This document shows positions 12,225 to 22,317 of a stretch of 64,000 nucleotides of DNA, piece after piece. The position numbers were made by a program, and so were the translations under genes. How positions within the stretch are numbered: position 1 is the stretch's first letter; every line of letters starts with the position of its first letter. This DNA comes from Lucinisca nassula. Its lineage: Eukaryota; Mollusca; Bivalvia; Lucinida; Lucinidae. Below the pieces are notes generated by a model that was not told the origin of the DNA, ran no database searches, and saw nothing but the letters and a program-made list of their open reading frames with translations. The DNA is taken from positions 100,443,497-100,507,496 of the forward strand of contig OY757020.1 of the NCBI GenBank assembly GCA_963580285.1. Direction: 5' to 3'.

Positions 12225-12470
12225 ATCAGACTGCAGTCTGATTAGGATCAACACTGTTTGGCTTAGATCACACTGCTCCTCAGTCAGATTAGGGTCAAAA
12301 CTGTTTGGCTGTATGCAAAAATATTTTTAAAAAGATTGCAAGAAAATTCAGCACATAAGCAGACAACATTTTCACTTGTAGTTTTTCTCGCCATCATAAG
12401 AGTTAGTTAACATAATGTTCTAGTTGCATTATGTCATGACAAGGGATGTTAAAATAAGACAAACTGAAAT
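12225..12470. repeat. Hairpin-core MITE, degenerate
   Basis: GGCCCCAGATCAGACTGCAG and CAGTCTGATTAGGATCAACACTG form a diverged copy of the shared hairpin core; ATGCAAAAATATTTTTAAAAAG and GCAGACAACATTTTC relate it to 26532-26800. Confidence 0.5.
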
Positions 12471-12890
12471 AACAGTTTTCTATTTTCATGATTTGATAAA
12501 TGGACAGAGCTAAAATACTTCATGAAGCACAAGACACTTTTACCTCTGCCCATTGTCTTCATAGCATCCTAATACTGACACTTCAACAGAACAAACCAAT
12601 TATGCCTTAGCCCTTAATGGGCAAACATAGGATTTTGTTATTATTTGTATTGGTACAAGACAAAATCTGTATTCATACTACAAAATTTTTACTCATCATG
12701 GTGAGTGGACAAGAGGAATTTTTCAGCCCTGAAATAGGTGAGAAATTATTTAACCAAGACATTATGTTGAAATGGTAATCAAGGTCAGTAACCTTTCTTT
12801 ATCCCATTCTGCTCTATGAGGCTTTTTTTTTTTTTTTTGGTAGTTCATTCTTGACTAAAACACATGTTTCTATGATTTTATTTTCCACTT

Positions 12891-14437
12891 TTATTGGAGA
12901 GTTGTGTTTTTTCTCTTAGTTTTTGTACCATTACCATTTTCTGATCCTCGTAATGACAAGGCTTTGAGCAACGGCTGTCTTTTATATCCTTTTCTGTGAT
13001 AAAAGTCTTTCTCAGCCCGTTCTTTCTCTTCTCTCCTCTGCATATTTACTACAGGTATTTGTAGTTTAAATTGTTTCGATTGAAGTTGAGGTGTAGTTAC
13101 CTTATGAGCTTGTTCATCATTTGTCTCAAAGTCAGCTTTCTGCATGTTTACTGTAGGAGTATACACTTTGAAATTTCCAGATGGTGTCTGAGTGTTTTGG
13201 TTAATATGAGCATCTTCAGCTTCTTCAGTTTTCTGCATACTAACTGTGGGGATATACACCTGTAGCTTGTATGGTTTTGATGACTGGTCAGAATTATCTT
13301 TTTCACCCATGGTTGCATTTTGCAGGGAGAGTTTCATTTGCTTTATTTCAGAAATGTTTTCTTCATTTTTATTTATGGTTTTCAGTTCTTTACTTGCTTT
13401 ATTTTCAGTATTACTATTCTGGATCTTAGAACCACTAAGGTATGATAAACTGGACAAATCCTGGTGTCGACTTTGACGCCTGTGAATTCTGGCTTGCTTT
13501 AGCTTGTCTTTTCCAGTTTGTTGCCCATCTGTTTGCCGTTTTGCATTATTTTGTATAGTGTGTGGTTGTCTGGGTGAAGCTGACTCATGATCTTCACTTC
13601 TATCAGTCTGTGCTACTTTAGCTTGATTTGATATTTGTAGAATGCCTTGCAGATTTTCTTTTGCACTAGACCTGTTATAGTGACTTGGTTGAAAAACATG
13701 TTCTCTTCTAAACAATTCATGGTCTTTCTGTAATCTAATATAGTTCATTTGCCACACATGTGTGGCTTCATCAGATTCAGCTGCTTTCTTTTCAGCAACT
13801 TTTAGCTTTTCTTCCAGTTGTTGAATTTGAGTTTTTAATCCCATTTCTTGATCAGTTTTGTTTTGTGACATCCTTCTTAGTTTTTCCTCACTTATTTGTA
13901 TCTGAGATGCCTGATTTCGGACTCTCAAGTCCAGTTTCATGATTTGTTCACAGTATTTATTCCTTTGCTCTTCACTTGATTTCAGTTGTTTCTCCAACTC
14001 TGCAGCACCTGCTTTTAGTTTGATTATGTATGACATTAAAGGGACTTTGTCGTTAATACTACCCAGTGCTCTGTAGCACTGATCAACATTTATTTGAAGT
14101 TCTGTCAGTTGCTCAAATAACTCATCATGCAGTTTTTCTATCATTTCAAATGTTGCTGGTTCTGGTGTTGTAAAGGACATCTCTCGCTTCTGATGTTTTC
14201 TTAATTTGTTCTTCAAGTTTATGTACAAATGATTCAGGTTGTGTTTGTAGTGGATGTGGACAGCACCAGCACTTCGAAGAGAACTGTTGGGTGAATACTT
14301 GCTGATATCACTGTTTGTTTTGGAAAGATTGGTCGTAGCTGGCATTGGTTCATAGAACTGTGCTTCTTCGCCTCTGTCTAATTTGTCTGAGTCATTGTTC
14401 ACATGTTCTGTTGTGTGCTCATGAACTTCATGGGTAG
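12891..14437 (-). CDS. CARD-coiled-coil gene B, exon 3 (bulk of protein and stop)
   Basis: Acceptor CTCCCCAG ends at 14438 and enters in phase 1, matching the exon 2 donor. The exon encodes 515 residues and ends in TAA, which itself lies in an AATAAA; a second AATAAA (12877-12882) is a likely poly(A) signal. In the assembled 623-residue protein, residues 196-213 carry EMSFTTPEPATFEMIEKL, shared with gene C. Residues about 243-358 are coiled coil (LEKQLKSSEEQRNKY, QIQQLEEKLKVAEKKAAE). The rest is polar and disordered except for three copies of a short P-[TV]-V-[NS]-M-Q motif (about 498-511, 531-542 and 564-576). An ATG at 14453 in the same frame lies before the acceptor and is not needed. Likely a cytoplasmic scaffold that multimerises by coiled coil and signals by CARD (inference). 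Confidence 0.87.
13035..13274 (-). other. Three copies of a [VL]-x-[TI]-P-x-V-[NS]-M-Q motif in gene B
   Basis: Within exon 3 the protein repeats YKLQVYIPTVSMQK, FKVYTPTVNMQK and FKLQIPVVNMQR, spaced about 33 residues apart in otherwise low-complexity sequence. The DNA around each copy has diverged, so conservation is at protein level. The spacing resembles the RHIM core ([IV]-Q-[IV]-G-x-x-N) but with Pro for Gly. Confidence 0.75.
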
Positions 14438-14463
14438 CTGGGGAGAAATCCATTAGAGCAATT

Positions 14464-14662
14464 TAACGCTTGTCCTGCTGAACATGACAACCACTACCTC
14501 CGAAAACAGTGAAGATCCAGATCAGATGGCTTCTGAACCATCTGATCAGGATCTACACTGTCATGCAGTTTGTGACTTGAATGAATACATTAAGTAATTT
14601 GATTGGTTGATAGTAAGAAATAGATGTGGCTAAATTAATTTATTCAGCAGAATAAGGGTTAT
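14464..14662. repeat. CCTGCTGAA hairpin MITE, immediately upstream of gene B exon 3
   Basis: TTGTCCTGCTGAACATGACA at the left and the inverted ATTCAGCAGAATAAGGGTTA at the right bracket the hairpin CAGATCAGATGGCTTC / CATCTGATCAGGATC. It lies only about 25 bases before the exon 3 acceptor, so the branch point lies in or next to it. Confidence 0.8.
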
Positions 14663-14822
14663 AACATATTGACAAATTAAGTAAACTTCCTATGTTAAGA
14701 CCACCTTTGGGACTGTTCAAAAGTGGTCTTTAAGAACTTTTGAGTAGTCCGAAAGGTGAGTCCAAAAGGTAGACTCTCATAAGGAGACACTGGCTGTAAT
14801 GACTGAAACATACCTTCTCTGA

Positions 14823-15090
14823 CTAGGCTTTTAAATAGAAGTGGAGGCAATGATCAGGAATCGAAACAATCAACCCACAGCTCCCATCAGAGACACCAAA
14901 GGGAAAGACACACAAACATGAAACAACAAACCCTAATTGAAACACCAACAGCGGAAAGCCAAAAGGACAGTTACTTTCCCACAAAATGGCCAATAGGCTA
15001 TCCAAAATAAAATAACACCCAAACACCCAAAGACAAACCATAACAAAAATAAACCACGACAGAAGAACCGCCTTGGAATGGTCAGCAGTT
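14823..15090. repeat. Dispersed interspersed repeat, partial copy
   Basis: Matches the left two fifths of 3560-4175 (GGCAATGATCAGGAATCG through CCGCCTTGGAATGGTCAGC). The 136-codon minus-strand frame over it is not a gene. Confidence 0.65.
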
Positions 15091-15239
15091 TCAGTTGATT
15101 TAGTCTTAATTTTAGGTGGTCTTAATAGCGGAATTTTACTGTTAAGTGTGATTGTTGTACAAACTTCATCATGAGAAAACAGGTCTTTGGGGTCCGAGAC
15201 CTGGGGCCAGTTGTTCAAAACTAACAACATCATTAGTTA

Positions 15240-15375
15240 ACATACCATTAAAGCTTTGATCATTTAATTTGGCAAATATGCTAATATTTTTGCTGAAAAA
15301 ATGTGAACAGCAATATGCAAAAGCTGCTGACATTTTTTCAGCAAAAATATGACTGTATTAGATATGTTACTTACT
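15240..15375. repeat. Inverted-repeat element (GCAAAAGCTGCTGACATTTT family)
   Basis: TTGCTGAAAAAATGTGAACAGC and GCTGCTGACATTTTTTCAGC face each other across AATATGCAAAA. A tighter relative is at 27738-27788 and a third near 10490-10560. Confidence 0.5.
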
Positions 15376-15509
15376 AGAACAGTTAATTATTTGACCGCTT
15401 ACTAGCTCGTTAAGGTAAACAATGCTTGGAACAACTGGACCCAGGTAAGATCTGAACCAGCAATGTCAGCCTAATAGAGTAGCAAGAGTCTTGAAAGTTT
15501 AGATATACC

Positions 15510-15730
15510 GTAATCATCCTAAGTATTGGGACAGATAGGCCTAAGCAAACAGTGCAGACCCAGATCAGACTGCACCTGAAGGAGCAGTCTGATCAGGGTC
15601 TACACTGTTTGCCATTCCATCTGCATCTTTTGGACTCCTGGCTGGATCATGAAACAGATTTGTTGAAATTTTAGGAGACTTACAGCAAGTCCTCAACGTG
15701 TCTGAATTTTTAGGATTTTTACGGTAGAAC
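15510..15730. repeat. Hairpin-core MITE (ACGGTAAAAATCC flanks)
   Basis: Outer arms CCGTAATCATCCTAAGTATT and GAATTTTTAGGATTTTTACGG; the core is CAGACCCAGATCAGACTGC facing GCAGTCTGATCAGGGTC. The copy at 42635-42850 is nearly identical, and 25380-25500 and 50335-50530 are inverted copies. Confidence 0.75.
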
Positions 15731-16004
15731 TAGAGGTATTTAACTGTCAAACACTGATACTTTTGCTGAAGCACAAGCTGATCATTCTGCACTTTTGTTT
15801 TTGTTTGCAAAAAGCAAAAGCAGCTTTTGTTATGAATGGTTCATTTATGGCTCGACACAATTCACAGTAATGTCAAAGCCTTTTTTTTTTTTTTAAATAA
15901 TAAAAAAGAATAAATTATCATCTGTTGTTGAATACAGTCCCTGCCCATCAGGGCTTGAAGAAATAGATCTGCTGTGGTGCGATTCGGACCGTCCATACTT
16001 ATAA

Positions 16005-16378
16005 ACAGGCCTCATATTTTTCAGGCATTTGCAGGATTTCAGGCTTTTAGAGCTTGATATTTTTCTTGATTTCAGGCTTTTAGATTTTGATTTTTTCTTC
16101 CTGTAGTCTGTTTAAAAAACTATTTAACCCTTATTCTGCTGTGTAAATTTATTTACCCACACCCATTTCTGCCTAAAAGTCAACCAAATTACTTGATATT
16201 TTCACAAACTGCATTCAAACAGTGTAGATCCTGATGAGATGGCTTCTTCAGAAGCCATCTGATCTGGATCTACACTGTTTGCAAAGGTAATAGTTGTGTC
16301 TTGTTCAGCAGGATAAGGGTTGAAGCTGCAAAAACGGGCCTTTCAGGCATGGAAAATCGTGGTCAATATGAGGCCTGT
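16005..16378. mobile_element. TIR element inserted in a SINE-like repeat
   Basis: Ends ACAGGCCTCATATT and AATATGAGGCCTGT are inverted repeats flanked by TATAA on both sides (16000-16004 and 16379-16383). Its interior repeats TTTCAGGCTTTTAGA-type sequence and contains the MITE at 16124-16322. No coding capacity. Confidence 0.8.
16124..16322. repeat. CCTGCTGAA hairpin MITE, nested copy
   Basis: TTAACCCTTATTCTGCTG and CAGCAGGATAAGGGTTGA inverted ends; core CAGATCAGATGGC-like with TTCTTCAGAA at the turn. It lies inside the 16005-16378 element. Confidence 0.8.
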
Positions 16379-16539
16379 TATAAACCCTGTTAGTGTCATT
16401 GGGCAACAGGGCTTGAGATGTCATTTCATCTCATTGTCGGATAAAAGTCCCACAAAATTAGAAGCAACATCTCCAAAATGACCTTTACAATGTTGACAGG
16501 GATGTTAGACCACAAATCTGCATCTGCTCTGTTGTTGAT

Positions 16540-16752
16540 TTTGTTTGATTTGACGTTTAACGTCCCCGTCAACACTGTAAAGGTCATTTTGGAGATGTTG
16601 CTTCCAATTTTGTGGGACTTTTACCTGACGTTGAGATGAAATGACATCTCAATCCCTGCCGCCCAATGAAACATTTATAAGCATGGACGGGCCGACTCGC
16701 ACCGCTTTGCCTGGGCAGGCTTAGATCCTCTAAGCGGTTTACCAGTACATGT
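16540..16752 (-). repeat. SINE-like repeat, reverse copy, abutting gene B exon 2
   Basis: Reverse complement of the 10855-11155 family (TTTGATTTGACGTTTAACGT, AAATGACATCTCAATCCCTG, GCGGTTTACCAGTACATG). It ends about 50 bases downstream of the exon 2 donor. Confidence 0.75.
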
Positions 16753-16802
16753 TATTGAATTTCTGCTAATTTTTGAAGGGTTCAGATTACCACAGCACTT
16801 AC

Positions 16803-16992
16803 TTTGAAGCTGCTGATCCATTTTCTCCTTATGTTTTCTTTGCAGTTTTTCAGCCAGCCACACTGATCTTTTCCTCAACACTTCAAGAAAGCAAGCAAAT
16901 GCCGTCTGACCACAGCGGGGTAGAACTTGTAGTAACTGCATTATCTTCTCTGACTGTGTTGGCATTGCCTGTTTAGAAACAGCAGATGACAC
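16803..16992 (-). CDS. CARD-coiled-coil gene B, exon 2 (C-terminal half of CARD)
   Basis: Acceptor TTCTAG ends at 16993 and donor GTAAGT starts at 16802. It has 63 codons plus one base, giving phase 0 in and phase 1 out as in genes A and C. After a short linker the sequence IMQLLQVLPRCGQTAFACF then LEVLRKRSVWLAEKL gives CARD helices 4-6; Cys replaces the common Arg of LPxRG, a tolerated difference. The tail QRKHKEKMDQQLQ is helical and charged and may extend helix 6 toward the coiled coil. Confidence 0.87.
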
Positions 16993-17384
16993 CTAGAACC
17001 GCTCAATAACACTGTCCATTATGTACATGTAATTTGAGCTCTGGGACCCGCATTTCCTGCAATTTACATATGCGCCCAGGGAGGAATCAGATAAGCACAT
17101 CCATGCAGTCTAACCAGTGACTTCTCTTGCTGTGGGCCCTTAACTGTCCTTAGAGTGCACAACAAAGACTGACCATACTGCACAGATGCCCAGGCTGATC
17201 TGAGTCTTCATTGAGCACACATGTAAATTTTAAGAAATGCTTTGCCCAGGCTCATTTATAACAAGGTTTTCCATATAGGGTAACATGTCCAAAAACATTT
17301 AGATCATTAGTTCAACTGGAGCTTAGCTCAGGTCAGCTTATGTCATGGCCTGTTGTCCGTCATCTGTCTGTCTGTCATCAGTAA

Positions 17385-17865
17385 TTAATTTTTCACATTT
17401 TTGTCATCTGCAGAACAGTAAGCTGAATTGAGCTGAAACTTAGAGGGAGGCAATGATTGGGGCAACATGGAGATTCAGAATTGCTAAAAATCATTCCGTT
17501 CTGATATCCATTTTGGAATTCATGAAATCAAATCTTCTCCTGAACCATAAGTCAAACTAAAACTTGATGGCTAATTGCATTGGAGCGACATTGACATTTA
17601 GAATTTCTAAAATTATTCTGCTACGATTTTTTCCAATGACCTCTTCCAAACCATAGATCAGATTGAGCTGAAACTTGATGGGATTCTTTTGGGTGACATG
17701 GAATTTCAAAATAGCTGAAAAATGTTATTTTAATATAGCAAATGACCTTTACAGCAGCCACCTATCACATGATCTGCTCCCAAATGGAAAGTTGGATTAA
17801 GTTGAAACTTTCTGGAGATATTTGGGTGACATGGAGATTGAGAATTACTAAAATTGTTCTGAAAT
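17385..17865. repeat. Diverged tandem modules, about 130 bp
   Basis: Three to four units each carry GATTGAGCTGAAACTT, a GGGTGACATGGAGATT-like stretch, AGAATTGCTAAAA and a TTCTGxTATCC end. A homologous array lies at 47600-48250. No long open frame. Confidence 0.65.
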
Positions 17866-17867
17866 TC

Positions 17868-18092
17868 TTAACCCATTCAGTACCAGACCCCCCCCCCCCC
17901 TGACAAACAGTGTAGGCCCAGAGCAGAAGCTGCAGAATGGGTGGGGTCTGATCAGGGCCTCCACTGTTTGCTAAAAATTCAGTCATTTTCCAAATAAATT
18001 TTGATGAAAACTCAACCTGAGACCCCTAAATTTTGAAATGGACTCCTGCTATATATAAGGAGGAAGATTTCATTTGGTACACAAAGGGTTAA
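17868..18092. repeat. Hairpin-core MITE (AACCCATTxxGTACCA flanks)
   Basis: AACCCATTCAGTACCAGACC and inverted TTTGGTACACAAAGGGTTAA ends; the core pairs GTGTAGGCCCAGAGCAG with GTCTGATCAGGGCCTCCACTG. It contains a C run at 17888-17899. Relative of 28130-28375. Confidence 0.65.
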
Positions 18093-18142
18093 AGGTCATC
18101 TACACCCCCCATTCTGCACCAACATCGTCTCCTCCTGAATCC

Positions 18143-18361
18143 TAACCCTTGACCTGCTGAATATTTAAATATGCCACACCCACCAGTGATTATCAACCAA
18201 TCAGATTTCTTGATGGCAGATGCAAATCATTGGAACAAATTCATAAACCGAATGACAAACAATGAATATCCTGATCAGATGGCTTCTTCAGAAGCCATCT
18301 GATCTGGATCTACATTGTTTGAAAGCTAAGACATATCTGGGTTCAGCAGGACAAGGGCTAA
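18143..18361. repeat. CCTGCTGAA hairpin MITE
   Basis: AACCCTTGACCTGCTGAATA and inverted GTTCAGCAGGACAAGGGCTA ends; full hairpin core with ATGGCTTCTTCAGAAGCCAT at the tip. Confidence 0.82.
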
Positions 18362-18379
18362 GTAGGATTTAGCTGTTCA

Positions 18380-18800
18380 GATGTCTCAAGGCAACATGTT
18401 TTCTATAAAAGGGTTATTCTTTGGAAGCAAAGAATACACCTCAGAACTGACAAGTTTGGAGTGACCACAAGATTTTCTGGGCCAGACTAGCTAGTTTTGA
18501 CCAATTTCCCCCCATCAGTGACCCTATTTTTTTTCTTCAAAATTCCACAATAGAAACAATGATCCCAAAGGACTAGAAAATACAATGTACATGCTTTAAT
18601 ATGTTCTATAAAAAGGTTTTTGGAATCTATGAATACACCACAGAACATAAACATGCAGATGGCAATCGTAGCACAATGTAACATTTTGATCCGCCTCATG
18701 CGGGTGAGTGATATCTGGTGCACTTATGCCTCTTGTTGGACATATTCTGTATGTCAAAGTGACCACACTTTCGGTGCTCGTACTCAGTCTGACACCCACA
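18380..18800. repeat. Dispersed repeat with internal duplication
   Basis: CTATAAAAxGGTTxTT followed by GAATACACC appears twice (about 18412 and 18602). The block is related, inverted, to 28640-28870 (GGTGTATTCTTTGC, CTTTTTATGGAACATATT, CCTTTGGGATCACTGTTTCC). Type unknown. Confidence 0.5.
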
Positions 18801-18828
18801 AAATGGAAAATGGAGTCTTTCAGTAAAT

Positions 18829-19745
18829 AAAATGGAAGCTTTTTAAATAAATAAAGTGGAAGCTCTTTCAGTTAATAAAGTGGAAGCTCTTTCAGTTAAT
18901 AAAGTAGAAACTCTTTCAGTTAATAAAGTAGAAACTCTTTCAGTTAATAAAGTAGAAACTCTTTCAGTTAATAAAGTGGAAGCTCTTTCAGTTAAAAAAA
19001 GTAGAAACTTTTTCAGTAAATAAAGTGGAAGCTCTTTCAGTAAATAAAGTGGAAGCTCTTTCAGTTAAAAAAAGTAGAAACTTTTTCAGTAAATAAAGTG
19101 GAAGCTCTTTCAGTAAATAAAGTGGAAGCTCTTTCAGTTAATAAAGTGGAAGCTCTTTCAGTTAATAAAGTAGAAACTCTTTCAGTAAATAAAGTGGAAG
19201 CTCTTTCAGTTAATAAAGTAGAAACTCTTTCAGTAAATAAAGTGGAAGCTCTTGCTATAAATAAAGTAGAAACTCTTTCAGTAAATAAAGTAGAAACTCT
19301 TTCAGTTAATAAAGTAGAAACTCTTTCAGTAAATAAAGTGGAAGCTCTTTCAGTTAATAAAGTAGAAGCCCTTTCAGTTAATAAAATAGAAGCTCTTTCA
19401 GTTAATAAAGTAGAAGCTCTTTCAGTAAATAAAGTGGAAGCTCTTGCTATAAATAAAGTGGAAGCTCTTTCAGTAAATAAAGTGGAAGCTCTTTCAGTTA
19501 ATAAAGTAGAAACTCAGTAAATAAAATGGAAGCTCTTTCAGTTAATAAAGTAGAAACTCTTTCAGTAAATAAAGCGGAAGATCTTTCAGTAAATAAAGTG
19601 GAAGCTCTTTCAGTTAATATAGTAGAAGCTCTTGCAGTTAATAAAGCAGAAGCTCTTTCAGTAAATAAATTGGAAGCTCTTTCAGTAAATAAAATGGAAG
19701 CTCTTTCAGTGAATAAAGTGGAAGCTCTTTCAGTAAATAAATACA
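18829..19745. repeat. 24-bp minisatellite, left block
   Basis: About 38 units of GTGGAAGCTCTTTCAGTTAA plus TAAA. Most variation is G/A at unit base 3, G/A at base 7 and T/A at base 18. A few 25-bp units (AAAAAAAGTAG) break the phase. Because the unit is 3x8, the plus strand reads as repeated VEALSVNK. It lies in intron 1 of gene B. Confidence 0.95.
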
Positions 19746-20184
19746 TATTATTACTACAGTAACTTGATCTGACGCATTGTATCACGTCGAGTGGATGTTT
19801 CCAGATCAGCGTATCACACAAGACGCGCAGCGTCGAGTGTGATGCGTGAGATCTGGAAACATCCAAGAGACGTGATACTGTGCGACAGATCAAGTTATTT
19901 TAGTGATAATACGTTTATTATATACCTTTTTTCGCTTTTAATAAAGTCTTTTGTCAACGTAAATTGGCGAGAAACTTTGACGTTACATTCTGTGTGTAAG
20001 TGACGTCATCATTTCGAACGTTTGGTTCCGCGTTATCGATGGCTGTTTTCTAACGTCGCAACAAATGCCGGGACTCAGGGTTTGCAGGAGTGTGATACGG
20101 AATCGGAAAACGCGAGTGCGTGATACGGGATTCTGTATTTTTGTGTCGGAAAACTGATGGTAGACAGCAGTATTTCTTGTAGGT
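19746..20184. mobile_element. Unique block interrupting the minisatellite, with a large hairpin
   Basis: This 439-bp stretch is not minisatellite. Its first part (about 19754-19903) is a long imperfect inverted repeat: TAACTTGATCTGACGCATTG faces CTGTGCGACAGATCAAGTTA, and GGATGTTTCCAGATC faces GATCTGGAAACATCC. The second part is richer in CG and carries GTGTGATACGG/GTGTGATGCG-like words. Probably a foldback transposon inserted in the array; no clear target duplication was found. Confidence 0.55.
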
Positions 20185-21717
20185 ATATAATAAAGTGGAA
20201 GCTCTTTCAGTTAATGGAGTACAAGCCCTTTCAGTTAATAAAGCAGAAGCTCTTTCCGTAAATAAAGTGGAAGCTCTTTCAGTAAATAAAGTGGAAGCTC
20301 TTTCAGTAAATAAAGTGGAAGGTCTTACAGTAAATAAAGTGGAAGCTCTTACAGTAAATAAAGTGGAAGCTCTTTCAGTTAATAAAGTGGAAACTCTTTC
20401 AGTTAATAAAGTAGAAGCTCTTTCAGTTAATAAAGTAGAAGCTCTTTCAGTTAATAAAGTGGAAGCTCTTTCAGTTAATAAAGTAGAAGCTCTTACAGTG
20501 AATAAAGTAGAAGCTCTTTCAGTAAATAAAGTGGACGCTCTTTCAGTAAATAAAGTAGAAGCTCTTTCAGTAAATAAAGTGGAAGCTCTTTCAGTAAATA
20601 AAGTAGAAGCTCTTACAGTAAATAAAGTGGAAGCTCTTTCAGTTAATAAAGTAGAAACTCTTTCAGTAAATAAAGTGGAAGATCTTTCAGTAAATAAAGT
20701 AGAAGCTCTTTCAGTTAATAAAGTGGAAGCTCTTTCAGTTAATAAAGCGGAAGATCTTTCAGTAAATAAAGTAGAAGCTCTTTCAGTAAATAAAGTGTAC
20801 GCTCTTACAGTAAATAAAGTGGAAGCTCTTTCAGTAAATAAAGTGGACGCTTTTTCAGTAAATAAAGTGGAAGCTCTTTCAGTAAATAAAGTGGACGCTT
20901 TTTCAGTAAATAAAGTGGAAGCTCTTTCAGTAAATAAAGTGGAAGCTCTTACAGTAAATAAAGTGGAAGCTCTTACAGTAAATAAAGTAGAAGCTCTTTC
21001 AGTTAATAAAGTGGAAGCTCTTGCAGTTAATAAAGTAGAAACTCTTTCAGTTAATAAAGTGGTAGCTCTTTCAGTTAAATAAAGTGGAAGCTCTTTCAGT
21101 AAATATAATGGAAGCTCTTTCAGCGAATAAAGTGGAAGCTCTTTCAGTAAATATAATGGAAGCTCTTTCAGTTAATAAAGTGGAAGCTCTTTCAGTTAAT
21201 AAAGTAGAAACTCTTTCAGTTAATAAAGTAGAAACTCTTTCAGTTAATAAAGTAGAAACTCTTTCAGTTAATAAAGTGGAAGCTCTTTCAGTTAAATAAA
21301 GTGGAAGCTCTTTCAGTAAATAAAGTGGAAGCTCTTACAGTAAATAAAGTGGAAGCTCTTACAGTAAATAAAGTAGAAGCTCTTTCAGTTAATAAAGTGG
21401 AAGCTCTTGCAGTTAATAAAGTAGAAACTCTTTCAGTTAATAAAGTGGTAGCTCTTTCAGCGAATAAAGTGGAAGCTCTTTCAGTAAATATAATGGAAGC
21501 TCTTTCAGCGAATAAAGTGGAAGCTCTTTCAGTAAATATAATGGAAGCTCTTTCAGCGAATAAAGTGGAAGCTCTTTCAGTAAATATAATGGAAGCTCTT
21601 TCAGCGAATAAAGTGGAAGCGCTTTCAGTAAATAAAGTGGAAGCTCTTTCAGTTAATAAAGCAGAAGCTCTTTCAGTGAATAAAGGGGAAGCTATTTCAG
21701 TAAATAAAGTGAGTTAA
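20185..21717. repeat. 24-bp minisatellite, right block with higher-order repeats
   Basis: About 63 units. An uninterrupted 295-codon frame covers 20195-21082. Two higher-order patterns are visible. A 48-bp dimer (a GCGAATAAAGTGG unit next to an AAATATAATGG unit) is repeated at 21100-21170 and 21460-21610. A stretch of about 100 bases at 20975 recurs at 21361, about 386 bases on (16 units plus two single-base insertions). No promoter, start context or splice evidence supports a gene. Confidence 0.95.
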
Positions 21718-21849
21718 TTTGGGATAAACTGGGTTAAAGGGAATTTCCCAGCGGACACAACACATGACATCTTATCAACAGTGCATCAATGTTGCTGCAA
21801 CGTCATTGCATCAACATTGATGATACAATGTTGCATACCATCACGATAA

Positions 21850-22020
21850 CAAGTCCGTGAAACCCCATTTTATATAGGGAAAAGTGGGGTGTAAGGGGGT
21901 AAACATTATCTGCCTTATTTTTGCTCCAAACCATAGATTGTGGGTACTCGTTAGAACTGCTCATTGAGGCGGTCCTAACGAGCACCCACAATCTATGCCG
22001 AAAGCAGAAATTAGAAAGAT
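21850..22020. repeat. Palindromic MITE (GTACTCGTTAGAAC family), well preserved
   Basis: CATAGATTGTGGGTACTCGT and ACGAGCACCCACAATCTATG are near-perfect arms around GCTCATTGAGGCG; outer AAGTGGGG remnants flank the palindrome. Confidence 0.75.
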
Positions 22021-22317
22021 GTTATCATTTTTATCTAATATATTTGACTTCTGACACCATGTTGGACGCCATTATTCCACACGGCCATGTTTTCCTAATG
22101 CACATTATGTGGCTGCTGGGTGGTTACCTATATCTTAGCCACCCTACTCTCTGTAAGCACACCATTTTCTATCACTGGGCCAAGGTTAGAGGGAATTGTC
22201 CAGCAGACACAAGATAACTAATCAATGCATCGTTACATGACATTGCATTGACATTGATACAATGTTGTCTATACGTTTGCCTGCTGGGTGGTCATCACGA
22301 TAGCAAGCCCATAAAAC

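Larger units (their letters stand above)
2910..12890. other. Intergenic region between genes A and B, no gene seen
   Basis: About 10 kb with no convincing exon on either strand; every open frame is under about 95 codons and overlaps repeats. The sub-parts with recognisable repeats are listed separately: 3560-4175, 4436-4618, 4631-4956, 5728-5860, 6820-6930, 7020-7960, 7965-8110, 9060-9580, 9795-10025, 10855-11155, 11190-11645, 11940-11976 and 12225-12470. I see only AT-rich sequence without features in 2910-3550, 5160-5720, 5870-6810, 8400-9050, 10040-10850 and 12475-12890, apart from short A/T tracts. Confidence 0.6.
15940..16520 (+). repeat. SINE-like repeat split by a 374-bp element that itself holds a MITE
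   Basis: The two halves (15940-16004 and 16379-16520) join into one copy of the 10855-11155 family (CCATCAGGGCTTGAAGAAAT ... GGGCAACAGGGCTTGAGATG ... AGACCACAAATC). Confidence 0.75.

Noticed and set aside
14438..14453. ATG at 14453 as the start of an independent 520-residue protein (MDFSPATHE...)
   Set aside because: A good acceptor (CTCCCCAG) lies 13 bases inside, in the phase that exon 2 requires, and the paralogue gene C has the same arrangement. The ATG is intronic.
14823..15233. 136-codon minus frame with a hydrophobic stretch as a membrane protein
   Set aside because: It is translated dispersed repeat; the same peptide appears from copies at 3584-3784 and 9123-9344.
19098..21717. VEALSVNK repeat frames as a real secreted or structural repeat protein
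   Set aside because: The frame is a by-product of a unit length divisible by three; slips break it, and there is no signal peptide, start context or splice site. Kept as a finding, not a CDS.
18829..21717. CRISPR array
   Set aside because: Units are contiguous with no spacers and the genome is animal.
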